Below are positions 15,583 through 22,446 of a stretch of 64,000 nt of DNA, piece by piece. Within the stretch, counting starts at the first letter, position 1. The number at the start of each line of letters is the position of its first letter. The stretch comes from JAHELQ01 sp965603365. GTDB lineage: Bacteria > Acidobacteriota > Aminicenantia > UBA2199. Both the position numbers and the translations under genes were made by a program. The notes beneath the pieces are model-generated. The model was given only the letters and a program-made list of their open reading frames with translations, was not told where the DNA came from and ran no database searches. The stretch is taken from NCBI GenBank assembly GCA_965603365.1, contig CBFDCR010000021.1, forward strand, positions 1 through 64,000, written 5' to 3'.

Positions 15583-16655
15583 TGTACTTCCTCCTTATAT
15601 ATGGTTATTTTTTGATCTTCCAGGGCATAAAAGAGACCATTCCGTTTCAGCTCAAAACGGGTAAAGGCGTGAGGGGGTTTGAGCCTTACATACAATACAT
15701 CCAGGAGTTCTCCCTTTAGATTGAACCGGTAGAGGGCATTTATGTTTCTCTTCTTGTTTCTACCCAGTTGAAGGTAAAAAATCCCCTCTTGATCGTCGTC
15801 CACGAACAACTTGAAAAATATCTTTCTAAACATCTCCTTATCCTGCCTTAAAATATCACGGAGCTCGGCCCTGTACACGGCCAATGCCTCCTGGGGCCAG
15901 ATCCGGGCGCTGTGTATGACTCGCTCTCCCTTCACCACCGTCAAGGCGGATGGGTTTTGATAGTAGATCAGCAGTTGGGAGTCCCCGGTCAAAGCCGTCA
16001 ATATGGCAGCCGATGGATTCCGGCGTTCCCACTCCGAGTATGAGGGCCCGGGTCGATAAAACAGGTAATCAAAGTTTCCTTTAGCGCAGGGCAGGGAGAG
16101 CATCTTAACCTGCTTTTCGTTTTGTATCTCCAATTCCGGCCCTTTTATGGCCGTCACATAAACATTGCCGCCGGCATCGGCGCTGGGGGTCATGATCCGG
16201 CCGGTCTTATACTTAAAATCCCTCAGGTACTCCCCCTGTTGATTAAACACAATCACCTTGCCCTGCCGGATATCGTTGACGTATAAATTGTCATCCCGGC
16301 CCATCTTTATCGCTACCATATGTCGGCTGCCGGTTCCGCTGATCTCCCCGGGGCCGCCCCCTTTCCTGCCGAAGGCCTTCAGCAAATTGAGGTTCTTGTC
16401 CAGCTTGAATATCCTGGCCTGCAAATTATCGTAAATATAGAGATGGTGGTGCCGGTCCATGGTGATGGAAGTGGGCTTAAAGAGAAATTCATCATTGCCG
16501 AGATCGGTACCGATGATCCTGACCTGGTGCAGACGGACGGTTGGGCCTTCCTTCATGTTGGCGGCGGGGCTGGAAATCACCCCCACCTCCAGGGGGAACA
16601 CCGGGCAGCAAAGCAGCCAGAACAAGACAATGCACATCAATGTAGTGAATCTCAT
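15579..16655 (-). CDS. Secreted 6-bladed beta-propeller protein
   Basis: A 358-residue protein with an N-terminal signal peptide (MRFTTLMCIVLFWLLCCPVF). Repeats of the NHL/TolB style follow, for example ITMDRHHHLYIYDNLQARIFKLDKNLNLL, with KAFGRKGGGPGE, the hallmark of the 6-bladed propeller (BF3164-like) family. The family is extracytoplasmic and of unknown biochemical function. The stop and the next gene's start overlap by four bases, so the Cys-rich peptide is translationally coupled to it. The upstream thioredoxin-like gene is 29 bases away. Confidence 0.8.
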   Translation of the reverse strand: MRFTTLMCIVLFWLLCCPVFPLEVGVISSPAANMKEGPTVRLHQVRIIGTDLGNDEFLFKPTSITMDRHHHLYIYDNLQARIFKLDKNLNLLKAFGRKGGGPGEISGTGSRHMVAIKMGRDDNLYVNDIRQGKVIVFNQQGEYLRDFKYKTGRIMTPSADAGGNVYVTAIKGPELEIQNEKQVKMLSLPCAKGNFDYLFYRPGPSYSEWERRNPSAAILTALTGDSQLLIYYQNPSALTVVKGERVIHSARIWPQEALAVYRAELRDILRQDKEMFRKIFFKLFVDDDQEGIFYLQLGRNKKRNINALYRFNLKGELLDVLYVRLKPPHAFTRFELKRNGLFYALEDQKITIYKEEVQ

Positions 16656-16684
16656 GGCGGTCTCTCCTCTTTATCCTGGCTATA

Positions 16685-17227
16685 TCAAACCGACTCTTTA
16701 ATCAATTTAATGATCGACACGACTTCCTCCCCCTCCATATTGCCCAACTGTACCAGGCGGACGGTGTCGTCGTAGACAATGGTCTGGGACACATTCATCT
16801 TGATCCGCATCTTCTCGATAAATGTATCGAGGTCCTGGGGCACATATATGTTAAAATTCAGGCCGGCCCTCTGTGAAAAGTTGTAGGCTTCGGTCACATC
16901 TGACAATATGATGCCGTAAACCGATACCTTGCCTTTTAAAACCTCCGCCATCTTCTGCCAGAACACGATGTTTTTGTTGCAGGGGGAGCAGGGCCTGGAG
17001 AAGATAAATATGAGAGAGGGCCGGTCACCTTGAAGGGCTGTCCCATCGATACTCTTCTCATCCATGCCGATCACATCGAAATAGTGAATTTCCTCACCCA
17101 CGATAAAATAGGGCAGCGCCTCTCTTAAATGTCTGTTCAACTGGTGAGACTTAAGCAGGGCATACCCCAAGACGAGAAATACGGCCAGAACCGTTACCTT
17201 CAAACCAAACCACTTTTTGTTCTTCAT
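16685..17227 (-). CDS. Membrane-anchored thioredoxin-like protein
   Basis: A 180-residue protein with one N-terminal hydrophobic anchor (WFGLKVTVLAVFLVLGYALL) and an extracytoplasmic redoxin-like domain. The redox motif is CSPC in SRPCSPCNKN; the preceding SLIFIFSRP strand and following helix fit AhpC/TSA or TlpA-type folds. The cis-Pro region is replaced by MNVSQTIVYD. It is the first gene of the sigma-54 operon and probably makes, reshuffles or reduces disulfides in the 12-Cys partner. AGGAGGT... spacing (GGAGGTATTAG before ATG) gives a clear start. Confidence 0.8.
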   Translation of the reverse strand: MKNKKWFGLKVTVLAVFLVLGYALLKSHQLNRHLREALPYFIVGEEIHYFDVIGMDEKSIDGTALQGDRPSLIFIFSRPCSPCNKNIVFWQKMAEVLKGKVSVYGIILSDVTEAYNFSQRAGLNFNIYVPQDLDTFIEKMRIKMNVSQTIVYDDTVRLVQLGNMEGEEVVSIIKLIKESV

Positions 17228-17255
17228 CTAATACCTCCGATCCCTCAATAGATCG

Positions 17256-17270
17256 CAATTCCCGTGCCAA
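17256..17270 (-). promoter_or_regulatory. Sigma-54 promoter of the thioredoxin/propeller/Cys-rich operon
   Basis: On the minus strand the sequence is TGGCAC-GGGAA-TTGC, an exact match to the -24/-12 consensus TGGCAC-N5-TTGC. Predicted transcription start is near 17245, 18 bases before the ATG of the redoxin gene, with GGAGGT between. Confidence 0.88.
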
Positions 17271-17343
17271 AATTGGATTGTTACCGGAAACCATTTATTG
17301 ATGGTCATTTCGCCGTTTTTTGGATATTCCTCTCTTTCCCCGG

Positions 17344-17364
17344 AGTTAGGCTATAGCCGCACCG
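17344..17364. promoter_or_regulatory. Candidate enhancer (UAS) site 1 for the sigma-54 regulator
   Basis: Matches the pattern AGTTAnnCTATAGnCnnACC shared with 17423-17443. It is centred about 109 bp upstream of the predicted start at 17245, a usual distance for enhancer-binding proteins. Confidence 0.45.
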
Positions 17365-17422
17365 TTTTCAAAATAAATAGGGAAAACAGGGCGATGAGGG
17401 GGAACAGGATTGAATCCCCTGA

Positions 17423-17443
17423 AGTTAACCTATAGACTAACCG
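17423..17443. promoter_or_regulatory. Candidate enhancer (UAS) site 2 for the sigma-54 regulator
   Basis: Second copy of AGTTAnnCTATAGnCnnACC, 79 bp from site 1 and about 188 bp upstream of the predicted start. A CTAACCGGGTTAG palindrome overlaps its right end. Confidence 0.45.
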
Positions 17444-17469
17444 GGTTAGGCCATGACATAACTTTTATC

Positions 17470-18879
17470 CTACTTGAGCCGGTTGTCACTCAAGAAGGTC
17501 ATGAATTTGTGATAATCTTCTTTTTTTATATTGAACAACTCGAGCACTCCCACGTATTTTCCGCCGGCTTCCCCCAAACCCCGGCAAACGATTGCCTTAG
17601 CCTCTGCGCGGTTGATGTCCCTCTGCAAAAAGGGGGTCTTCACCACTTCCCAGAAACTCCGGCCGGCCAAAAGCTCGGCCCACATCCCTTCGATTTTATC
17701 CTGGTTTGGCGTTAAGGTATTGTTAAAACAACTCTGGCTGATAATACGCTGCATATCTTTGCCGCTAATGGGGCCATCCAACACGATGCCGGCCCGGGTC
17801 AACACCGTGATCAGCTCCCGCACATTCCCGGGCCAATGGTGGTGATCAATCGCCTGCCAGAAGCCGGCGCCCATTTTTTTGCCCCTCAAGAGTTTCCGGT
17901 TTTCCAGGACCAAAGCCTTGATATCGTCTTTACGATCCCTTAAAGGGGGAATCTCGATCTCCAGCACCTGCAGCCTGAAATAGATATCCCGGCGAAATTC
18001 CTTGTTTTTGATCGCCTCGTTTATATCCCTGTTGGTGGCGGCCACGATCCGTATATCCGCCTCCTGCTCCGCCGAATCCCCCAGTACCAGGTACTTCTTG
18101 GTCTCGATAAAGCGCAGCAGTTTGGCCTGGAAGGCGAGGGGCACTTCGGCAATTTCATCAAAAAACAGGGTGCCCCCCTCGCCCGCCTCCACCAGGCCCG
18201 ATTTATCGGCCCCGGCACCGGTAAATGCGCCATGGCGGTGTCCAAATATTTCACTCTCAAACAGGTTGTCCGGTATACTGGGGGTGTTGATGGTGACAAA
18301 TTTACCCTTCCGGCCCGAATATTTATGAATCAACCCGGCAATGTGGCTCTTGCCGGTGCCGGTCTCCCCCAGCAGCAGCACCGGTTCCTCCTCGAGGGAG
18401 TATTTTAACACCAGATCACGGATTCTTTCGATGTCTCCGCTGTCACCGACGATGCCCCCGCTGCCGGTCTCGTTTTTCTTTATCCGTTCCACCATCTCGC
18501 CCAGCAATTCACCGCAAAACTTGAAGATTTCCCGGTCCGTGGGGCTGAAGGACTCCTTGATGCCGCTGTCGATGTAGAGATAAAAGTTGTCGCTGACCGG
18601 CTGGATCAACAGGCATTTTATCTTTAATATGCAGGCAGATTCGGGTAAACCGTTCACCACCGAAGAGACCAGGACATCTTCCTTTTCAACGGCGTTCCGG
18701 CTCATCAAGGTTCTTTGAATAGCGCTTTTGGAAAATCCCTCCCCCTCGCCGATAGTCCTGCCCTTGATCTTCCTGCCCCTGTGCCATAAAATTTCACCCT
18801 CCCGGTTAAAAACCATGGCCAACGATACCTCTTTTTCCCTCAACAAATCCCAGAGTTTGGCCTTTATAGTCTCAATCAT
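17470..18879 (-). CDS. Sigma-54-dependent transcriptional activator with N-terminal GAF-like sensor
   Basis: A 469-residue enhancer-binding protein. Residues 1-135 form a GAF-like sensor, with no receiver domain, so control is probably by ligand. The AAA+ core has Walker A GETGTGKS (171-178), an intact sigma-54 contact loop GAFTGA (217-222), Walker B GTLFFDE (236-242) and arginine fingers around 296-302. The tail contains a weak helix-turn-helix (GEAGGKYVGVLELFNIKKED) in the Fis position. The gene lies between two perfect sigma-54 promoters: one for the operon downstream on the same strand and one for the divergent TPR kinase. It is the obvious activator of both. Confidence 0.93.
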   Translation of the reverse strand: MIETIKAKLWDLLREKEVSLAMVFNREGEILWHRGRKIKGRTIGEGEGFSKSAIQRTLMSRNAVEKEDVLVSSVVNGLPESACILKIKCLLIQPVSDNFYLYIDSGIKESFSPTDREIFKFCGELLGEMVERIKKNETGSGGIVGDSGDIERIRDLVLKYSLEEEPVLLLGETGTGKSHIAGLIHKYSGRKGKFVTINTPSIPDNLFESEIFGHRHGAFTGAGADKSGLVEAGEGGTLFFDEIAEVPLAFQAKLLRFIETKKYLVLGDSAEQEADIRIVAATNRDINEAIKNKEFRRDIYFRLQVLEIEIPPLRDRKDDIKALVLENRKLLRGKKMGAGFWQAIDHHHWPGNVRELITVLTRAGIVLDGPISGKDMQRIISQSCFNNTLTPNQDKIEGMWAELLAGRSFWEVVKTPFLQRDINRAEAKAIVCRGLGEAGGKYVGVLELFNIKKEDYHKFMTFLSDNRLK

Positions 18880-18967
18880 CCCGTACTCCTGGTTGTTTCA
18901 TCTATCGTCTTTGCTTATCTATAATATAAATACGTAAATTAAGGCGATTCCGTTAGCCTTTTTAATG

Positions 18968-18975
18968 ACTATAGT
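18968..18975. promoter_or_regulatory. Candidate enhancer half-site near the kinase promoter
   Basis: ACTATAGT shares the CTATAG centre of the two sites at 17344 and 17423. It is centred about 105 bp upstream of the predicted kinase transcription start, the same distance as site 1. The flanks match only partly. Confidence 0.25.
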
Positions 18976-18984
18976 GATTTTTTT

Positions 18985-19004
18985 CGCCGGGATATAACCC
19001 GGCG
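18985..19004. promoter_or_regulatory. Perfect inverted repeat upstream of the kinase sigma-54 promoter
   Basis: CGCCGGG, six bases, CCCGGCG: a 7-6-7 perfect palindrome about 46 bp upstream of the -24 element. It could be an operator or an enhancer site. It lacks a T-run, so it is not an obvious terminator. Confidence 0.4.
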
Positions 19005-19049
19005 GTTTATATTTTACGTACAACAGTATAGATGATTGGATGTGAACCA

Positions 19050-19064
19050 TGGCACCGATATTGC
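19050..19064 (+). promoter_or_regulatory. Sigma-54 promoter of the TPR-kinase gene
   Basis: TGGCAC-CGATA-TTGC, again an exact -24/-12 consensus. Predicted start is near 19076, followed by GAGGAG and the GTG start at 19093. Confidence 0.88.
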
Positions 19065-19092
19065 AAGGAAACAATAAAATGAGGAGTAACCC

Positions 19093-21201
19093 GTGAAAAA
19101 GAAGATTAAATTTTCGTTAACGATCTTATTCATCTCAACCGTTCTTCTCACCGGCTGGGGGATAGAACAACAATTGGCCAACAGTCCGGGAAAGGAAAAA
19201 ATCGACAGCTTGAATGAGTTGGCCTATGAAAACAAGGACAATGCCCCGCAAAAGTGCATCGATTACGCCAACCAGGCCCTTAAACTCTCTCAAGAACTCC
19301 ACTATCCCGAAGGAGAAGCGGCTGCGCTGAAACATATCGGCTGCGGCTTCCGGGTACTGGGCGATTACAACAGGGCATTCCAGCACATCCGGCAGGCATT
19401 GGAAGTCTTCACCCGCTTAGGCGACAGCTCTAATATTGCCGACTGCGTAAAGGAGACCGGCATTGTCTATTTATACACCGGAAAGTACGATACCGCACTG
19501 GAGCACTTTTTTAACGCCCTTAGGATTGCCGAAGAGACCGGGGACAAAGAGGTAGAGGCCAATTCGTTGAACAACATCGGCATCGTCTATTTCAGTCTAA
19601 AACAGTTCGATAAGGCCCGGGAATACTATTTAAAGTCCCTGGAAAAGGAGAGGGAAACGGGAAATAAAACCAAAATTGCCCACTCCCTGCACAATCTTGG
19701 CGAACTCTGCATTTCGGTAGGAGACTTCGATGTCGCCTCGGGATATTTTAACGAAGCCTTGAATATTTATGAAGAATTGGGTCACCAGGAGGGGCTGTCA
19801 ATCTGCTACAACAGCCTGGGAATCGTATATGCCATGACGGAGGGTTACGATAAATCGGAAAAATACTTTTTATCGGCACTGAAGATCGACGAAGCGTCCG
19901 GCTCCAAATGGAGAATCGCCAGGGCGTTAAACAACCTGGGGGAATGTTACCTCTACCAAAAAAAGTATAATAATGCCCTGGAATATCTAAAAAAGGGTCT
20001 GGGCATCGCCAGGGAGACCGACAACAAAGAGGTGGTCATCGATGTCTATCGACTCCTGTCCGACCTCTATACCGCCAGGGGGCAATTTAGAAAGGCACTG
20101 GAATACCAGAAGCTCTTCTTTGAAGCCAACACCACCCTATTCAACGAGAGGAGCAGCCAGCAAATTGCCGAAATAGAGACCCGGTACAACACCTTGAAAA
20201 AGGAGAAGGAGATCGAGACATTGAAGCAGGACCGGAAAATTCAAAAGCTCAGGTTGAGCCGGGCAAAAATCGCCCGCAACGCCCTGATCCTGGGACTCCT
20301 CCTGGTGCTCGTCATCGTCGGCCTGCTGTTTAAAAAATACCTCTACCTGTTTGGATTCTGGAAGAGGCAGAAATATATCGGCCAATTTCAGTTGATAGAA
20401 GAGATCGGCTCCGGCGGGATCGGCACCGTGTATAAGGCCCGTAATATCCGGGACAAGAGCGACACCGTGGCCATCAAGGTCTTAAAGCCGGAGTTGTTTC
20501 GAGACGAAAGCAGCCGCAAGCGGTTCAAACACGAGGCAGCGGTCATCGATAAACTGGAACACCCCCACATCGTCAACATCTTTGAAAGGGGCGAATACAA
20601 GGAGAAACTCTTCATCGTGATGGAACTCCTTGAGGGCAGGACACTGGATGTCAAGATTGCCGAAGAGGGGCCGCTGGGACTCGACGAGTGTGTGCACATC
20701 ATGATCCAGATCGCCGATGCCTTAGTCCTGATTCACAGTAAAGAGATCGTGCACCGGGATTTAAAACCGGCCAACATCATGCTGATCGAGAGGGGCGGGG
20801 ATGGCAACTTTGTCAAGCTGCTGGACTTCGGCCTGGCCAGGAGTAAGTTTCAGACCCGGATCACCAAAACCGGCGTATTGATGGGCACCCTGAACTACAT
20901 GGCACCGGAGCAGTTGGCCCACTCGCACTATTCGTCCGCCAGCGATATCTACTCGCTGGGGGTCACCTTTTACGAGATGGTCACCGGCAAGATGGCCTTT
21001 CCCGGCGAGACGGCCACCGACATCATGAAACAGGTGCTGGACAGGAGACCGGTAGAACCCAACCGCTTCCGCCCCGACATCCCCACCCTCCTAAACGACC
21101 TCATCATGACCATGCTGGCCAAACCCCAGGACCGGCGTCCCCCCATCCACACCATACTCACCCACCTCGAAAAAATCCATCCCCCCTCAAGTCTCAAATA
21201 G
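19093..21201 (+). CDS. Membrane Ser/Thr protein kinase with extracytoplasmic TPR sensor
   Basis: A 702-residue protein. An N-terminal hydrophobic segment (FSLTILFISTVLLTGWGI) is followed by about eight TPR units (residues 35-360, e.g. SLNNIGIVYFSLKQFDKAREYY), a coiled coil (about 350-392), one membrane helix (about 395-415) and a C-terminal Hanks-type kinase. Kinase motifs: Gly-loop GSGGIGTV, Lys462 in VAIKVLKPE, Asp556 in HRDLKPAN, Asp578 in DFGLA, and an APE motif. The TPR array should face the periplasm and the kinase the cytoplasm. The start is GTG 19093 with GAGGAG upstream. The gene is transcribed divergently from the enhancer-binding protein under a sigma-54 promoter. Confidence 0.9.
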   Translation: MKKKIKFSLTILFISTVLLTGWGIEQQLANSPGKEKIDSLNELAYENKDNAPQKCIDYANQALKLSQELHYPEGEAAALKHIGCGFRVLGDYNRAFQHIRQALEVFTRLGDSSNIADCVKETGIVYLYTGKYDTALEHFFNALRIAEETGDKEVEANSLNNIGIVYFSLKQFDKAREYYLKSLEKERETGNKTKIAHSLHNLGELCISVGDFDVASGYFNEALNIYEELGHQEGLSICYNSLGIVYAMTEGYDKSEKYFLSALKIDEASGSKWRIARALNNLGECYLYQKKYNNALEYLKKGLGIARETDNKEVVIDVYRLLSDLYTARGQFRKALEYQKLFFEANTTLFNERSSQQIAEIETRYNTLKKEKEIETLKQDRKIQKLRLSRAKIARNALILGLLLVLVIVGLLFKKYLYLFGFWKRQKYIGQFQLIEEIGSGGIGTVYKARNIRDKSDTVAIKVLKPELFRDESSRKRFKHEAAVIDKLEHPHIVNIFERGEYKEKLFIVMELLEGRTLDVKIAEEGPLGLDECVHIMIQIADALVLIHSKEIVHRDLKPANIMLIERGGDGNFVKLLDFGLARSKFQTRITKTGVLMGTLNYMAPEQLAHSHYSSASDIYSLGVTFYEMVTGKMAFPGETATDIMKQVLDRRPVEPNRFRPDIPTLLNDLIMTMLAKPQDRRPPIHTILTHLEKIHPPSSLK

Positions 21202-21222
21202 GGGCCTCCCCAGAGTGAAATT

Positions 21223-21597
21223 GTGGGGGAAAAGTTGTATATTTGGTTTATGAAAGGTGTGAGTCAATTGATCCGGGAGCATGAAGCGGCGCTGCCAGAG
21301 GCCGAATTTAACGACGACTTCCTGCGGTATCACCGCACCCAGATCGAGTTTTTGCAGCATGAACGGCTGGTGCACCTCATCGTGATGCTGGCCATCGGCC
21401 TGTTGTGCATCGGCTTCCTGGTGCTGTTCCTGGCCTTCGACTCCCTCTCCTTCATTGCCCTGTTTGCCCTCACCCTCATCCTGACGGTCTGTTACATCCT
21501 CCACTACTTCAAACTGGAAAACACCGTCATCCGCTGGTATTTCCTCTACAACCAGGCCCTCAAACACTCGTCCCCACCCCACATCCAGGTGGATTAA
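21223..21597 (+). CDS. Small two-TM membrane protein
   Basis: A 124-residue protein, or 115 residues if translation starts at ATG 21250. A helical acidic N-terminus (SQLIREHEAALPEAEFNDDF) precedes two adjacent membrane helices (LVHLIVMLAIGLLCIGFLVLFL and SFIALFALTLILTVCYILHYF). The C-terminus is short and cytoplasmic. It is not a family I recognise. It follows the TPR kinase by 21 bases on the same strand, so it may belong to the sigma-54 transcription unit, though function is unknown. Confidence 0.65.
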   Translation: MGEKLYIWFMKGVSQLIREHEAALPEAEFNDDFLRYHRTQIEFLQHERLVHLIVMLAIGLLCIGFLVLFLAFDSLSFIALFALTLILTVCYILHYFKLENTVIRWYFLYNQALKHSSPPHIQVD

Positions 21598-21622
21598 CCC
21601 CCTATCCACCTGCCCCGGGACT

Positions 21623-21664
21623 CAAGTCACGTGCCCCAAAGCTTGAGTCACGTGGCACAAGGCG
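21623..21664. repeat. Two 21-bp imperfect direct repeats centred on CACGTG
   Basis: The units CAAGTCACGTGCCCCAAAGC and TTGAGTCACGTGGCACAAGG lie side by side with a 21-bp period, each with a CACGTG palindrome. The period equals that of the array at 1007-1384, but the sequence differs. Confidence 0.5.
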
Positions 21665-21669
21665 TAAGT

Positions 21670-21697
21670 GTAGAGGACGCAGATCTGCGTCCACTAC
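21670..21697. repeat. Dispersed palindromic repeat, copy 1
   Basis: Core GGACGCAGATCTGCGTCC is a perfect 18-bp palindrome, extended by GTAG and CTAC arms. Other copies lie near 25654, 31902 and 48319. It sits between the two-TM protein and the restriction-modification genes. Confidence 0.85.
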
Positions 21698-21762
21698 AAG
21701 GAAAAACCACCAGATTAGGCCAGGAGAGGCTTTTGGGGGCAGGCAGAGCCATCACCCTTAAA

Positions 21763-22446
21763 TCAATTAAAGCTTAAATAAATATGATTTAATGTTATTG
21801 ATACCCCACTTTTAATTTGATGTTCCGACCGGTAACATTCCGAATGACTATGTATGGGTTCATTTCGGTTAAGTATCTCGTGAGATCTGTTTCGCCGCCT
21901 ACTCTTTAACAGTCTATTAATGCCTTCGATAACACCACCGACACTGCCTTCTAAAATATATCCCGACAGGCAGCCATATGGATAACGTCCTGCCACGAAG
22001 TTGTCAATACCGGTATCAATATACCGCGCCCGTAAATGGGACGCATTTACTTTCGACCCGTCCGGCTTGTTCCAATCATTTTCCGCTAAATTTTTTGCTT
22101 CGATAAAATATTCCCATTTTGGGGGATTACTCCAATTCATAATTCTTACATCTATCCTGGGAGCCTCTTTTGGCTTCTGAATTCCATTATATATTTCCCG
22201 TGTATAAACGGGGTATTCCGGGATTATATCCAATTTCCATGTCCTGCTGCACAACGAATGTTTCATATACTTAATAAGATGCGCGGTCAGGCGCTCCTCT
22301 TCCCATGAACAGTCGTATTCACCCGCCTCTTTCATTAATTTATACCCCTCTATCAACGTGAATATGCAGCGGTATTCAAATCCCTTCCTGATTTCCTTTG
22401 CATAACGTTCATTCAATTCACCAATTGGATCTGTATTGCCGTTCAT
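21763..22446 (-). CDS. PD-(D/E)XK nuclease-like subunit of a restriction-modification system
   Basis: A 227-residue protein. A nuclease-type core is visible: Asp99 in APRIDVRI and Glu116-Ala-Lys118 in YFIEAKNL, the D-(X)n-E-X-K pattern. An upstream Glu in the first helices (WEEERLTAHL) could be the fourth site residue. It overlaps the methyltransferase gene by four bases. The likely role is the cleaving subunit or an accessory nuclease for the adjacent adenine methyltransferase. The last 45 residues are basic and His/Ser-rich and look poorly conserved. Family name not known to me. Confidence 0.7.
   Translation of the reverse strand: MNGNTDPIGELNERYAKEIRKGFEYRCIFTLIEGYKLMKEAGEYDCSWEEERLTAHLIKYMKHSLCSRTWKLDIIPEYPVYTREIYNGIQKPKEAPRIDVRIMNWSNPPKWEYFIEAKNLAENDWNKPDGSKVNASHLRARYIDTGIDNFVAGRYPYGCLSGYILEGSVGGVIEGINRLLKSRRRNRSHEILNRNEPIHSHSECYRSEHQIKSGVSITLNHIYLSFN

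Noticed and set aside
18985..19004. Terminator of the activator or kinase gene
   Set aside because: The palindrome lies upstream of both genes and lacks a T-run.
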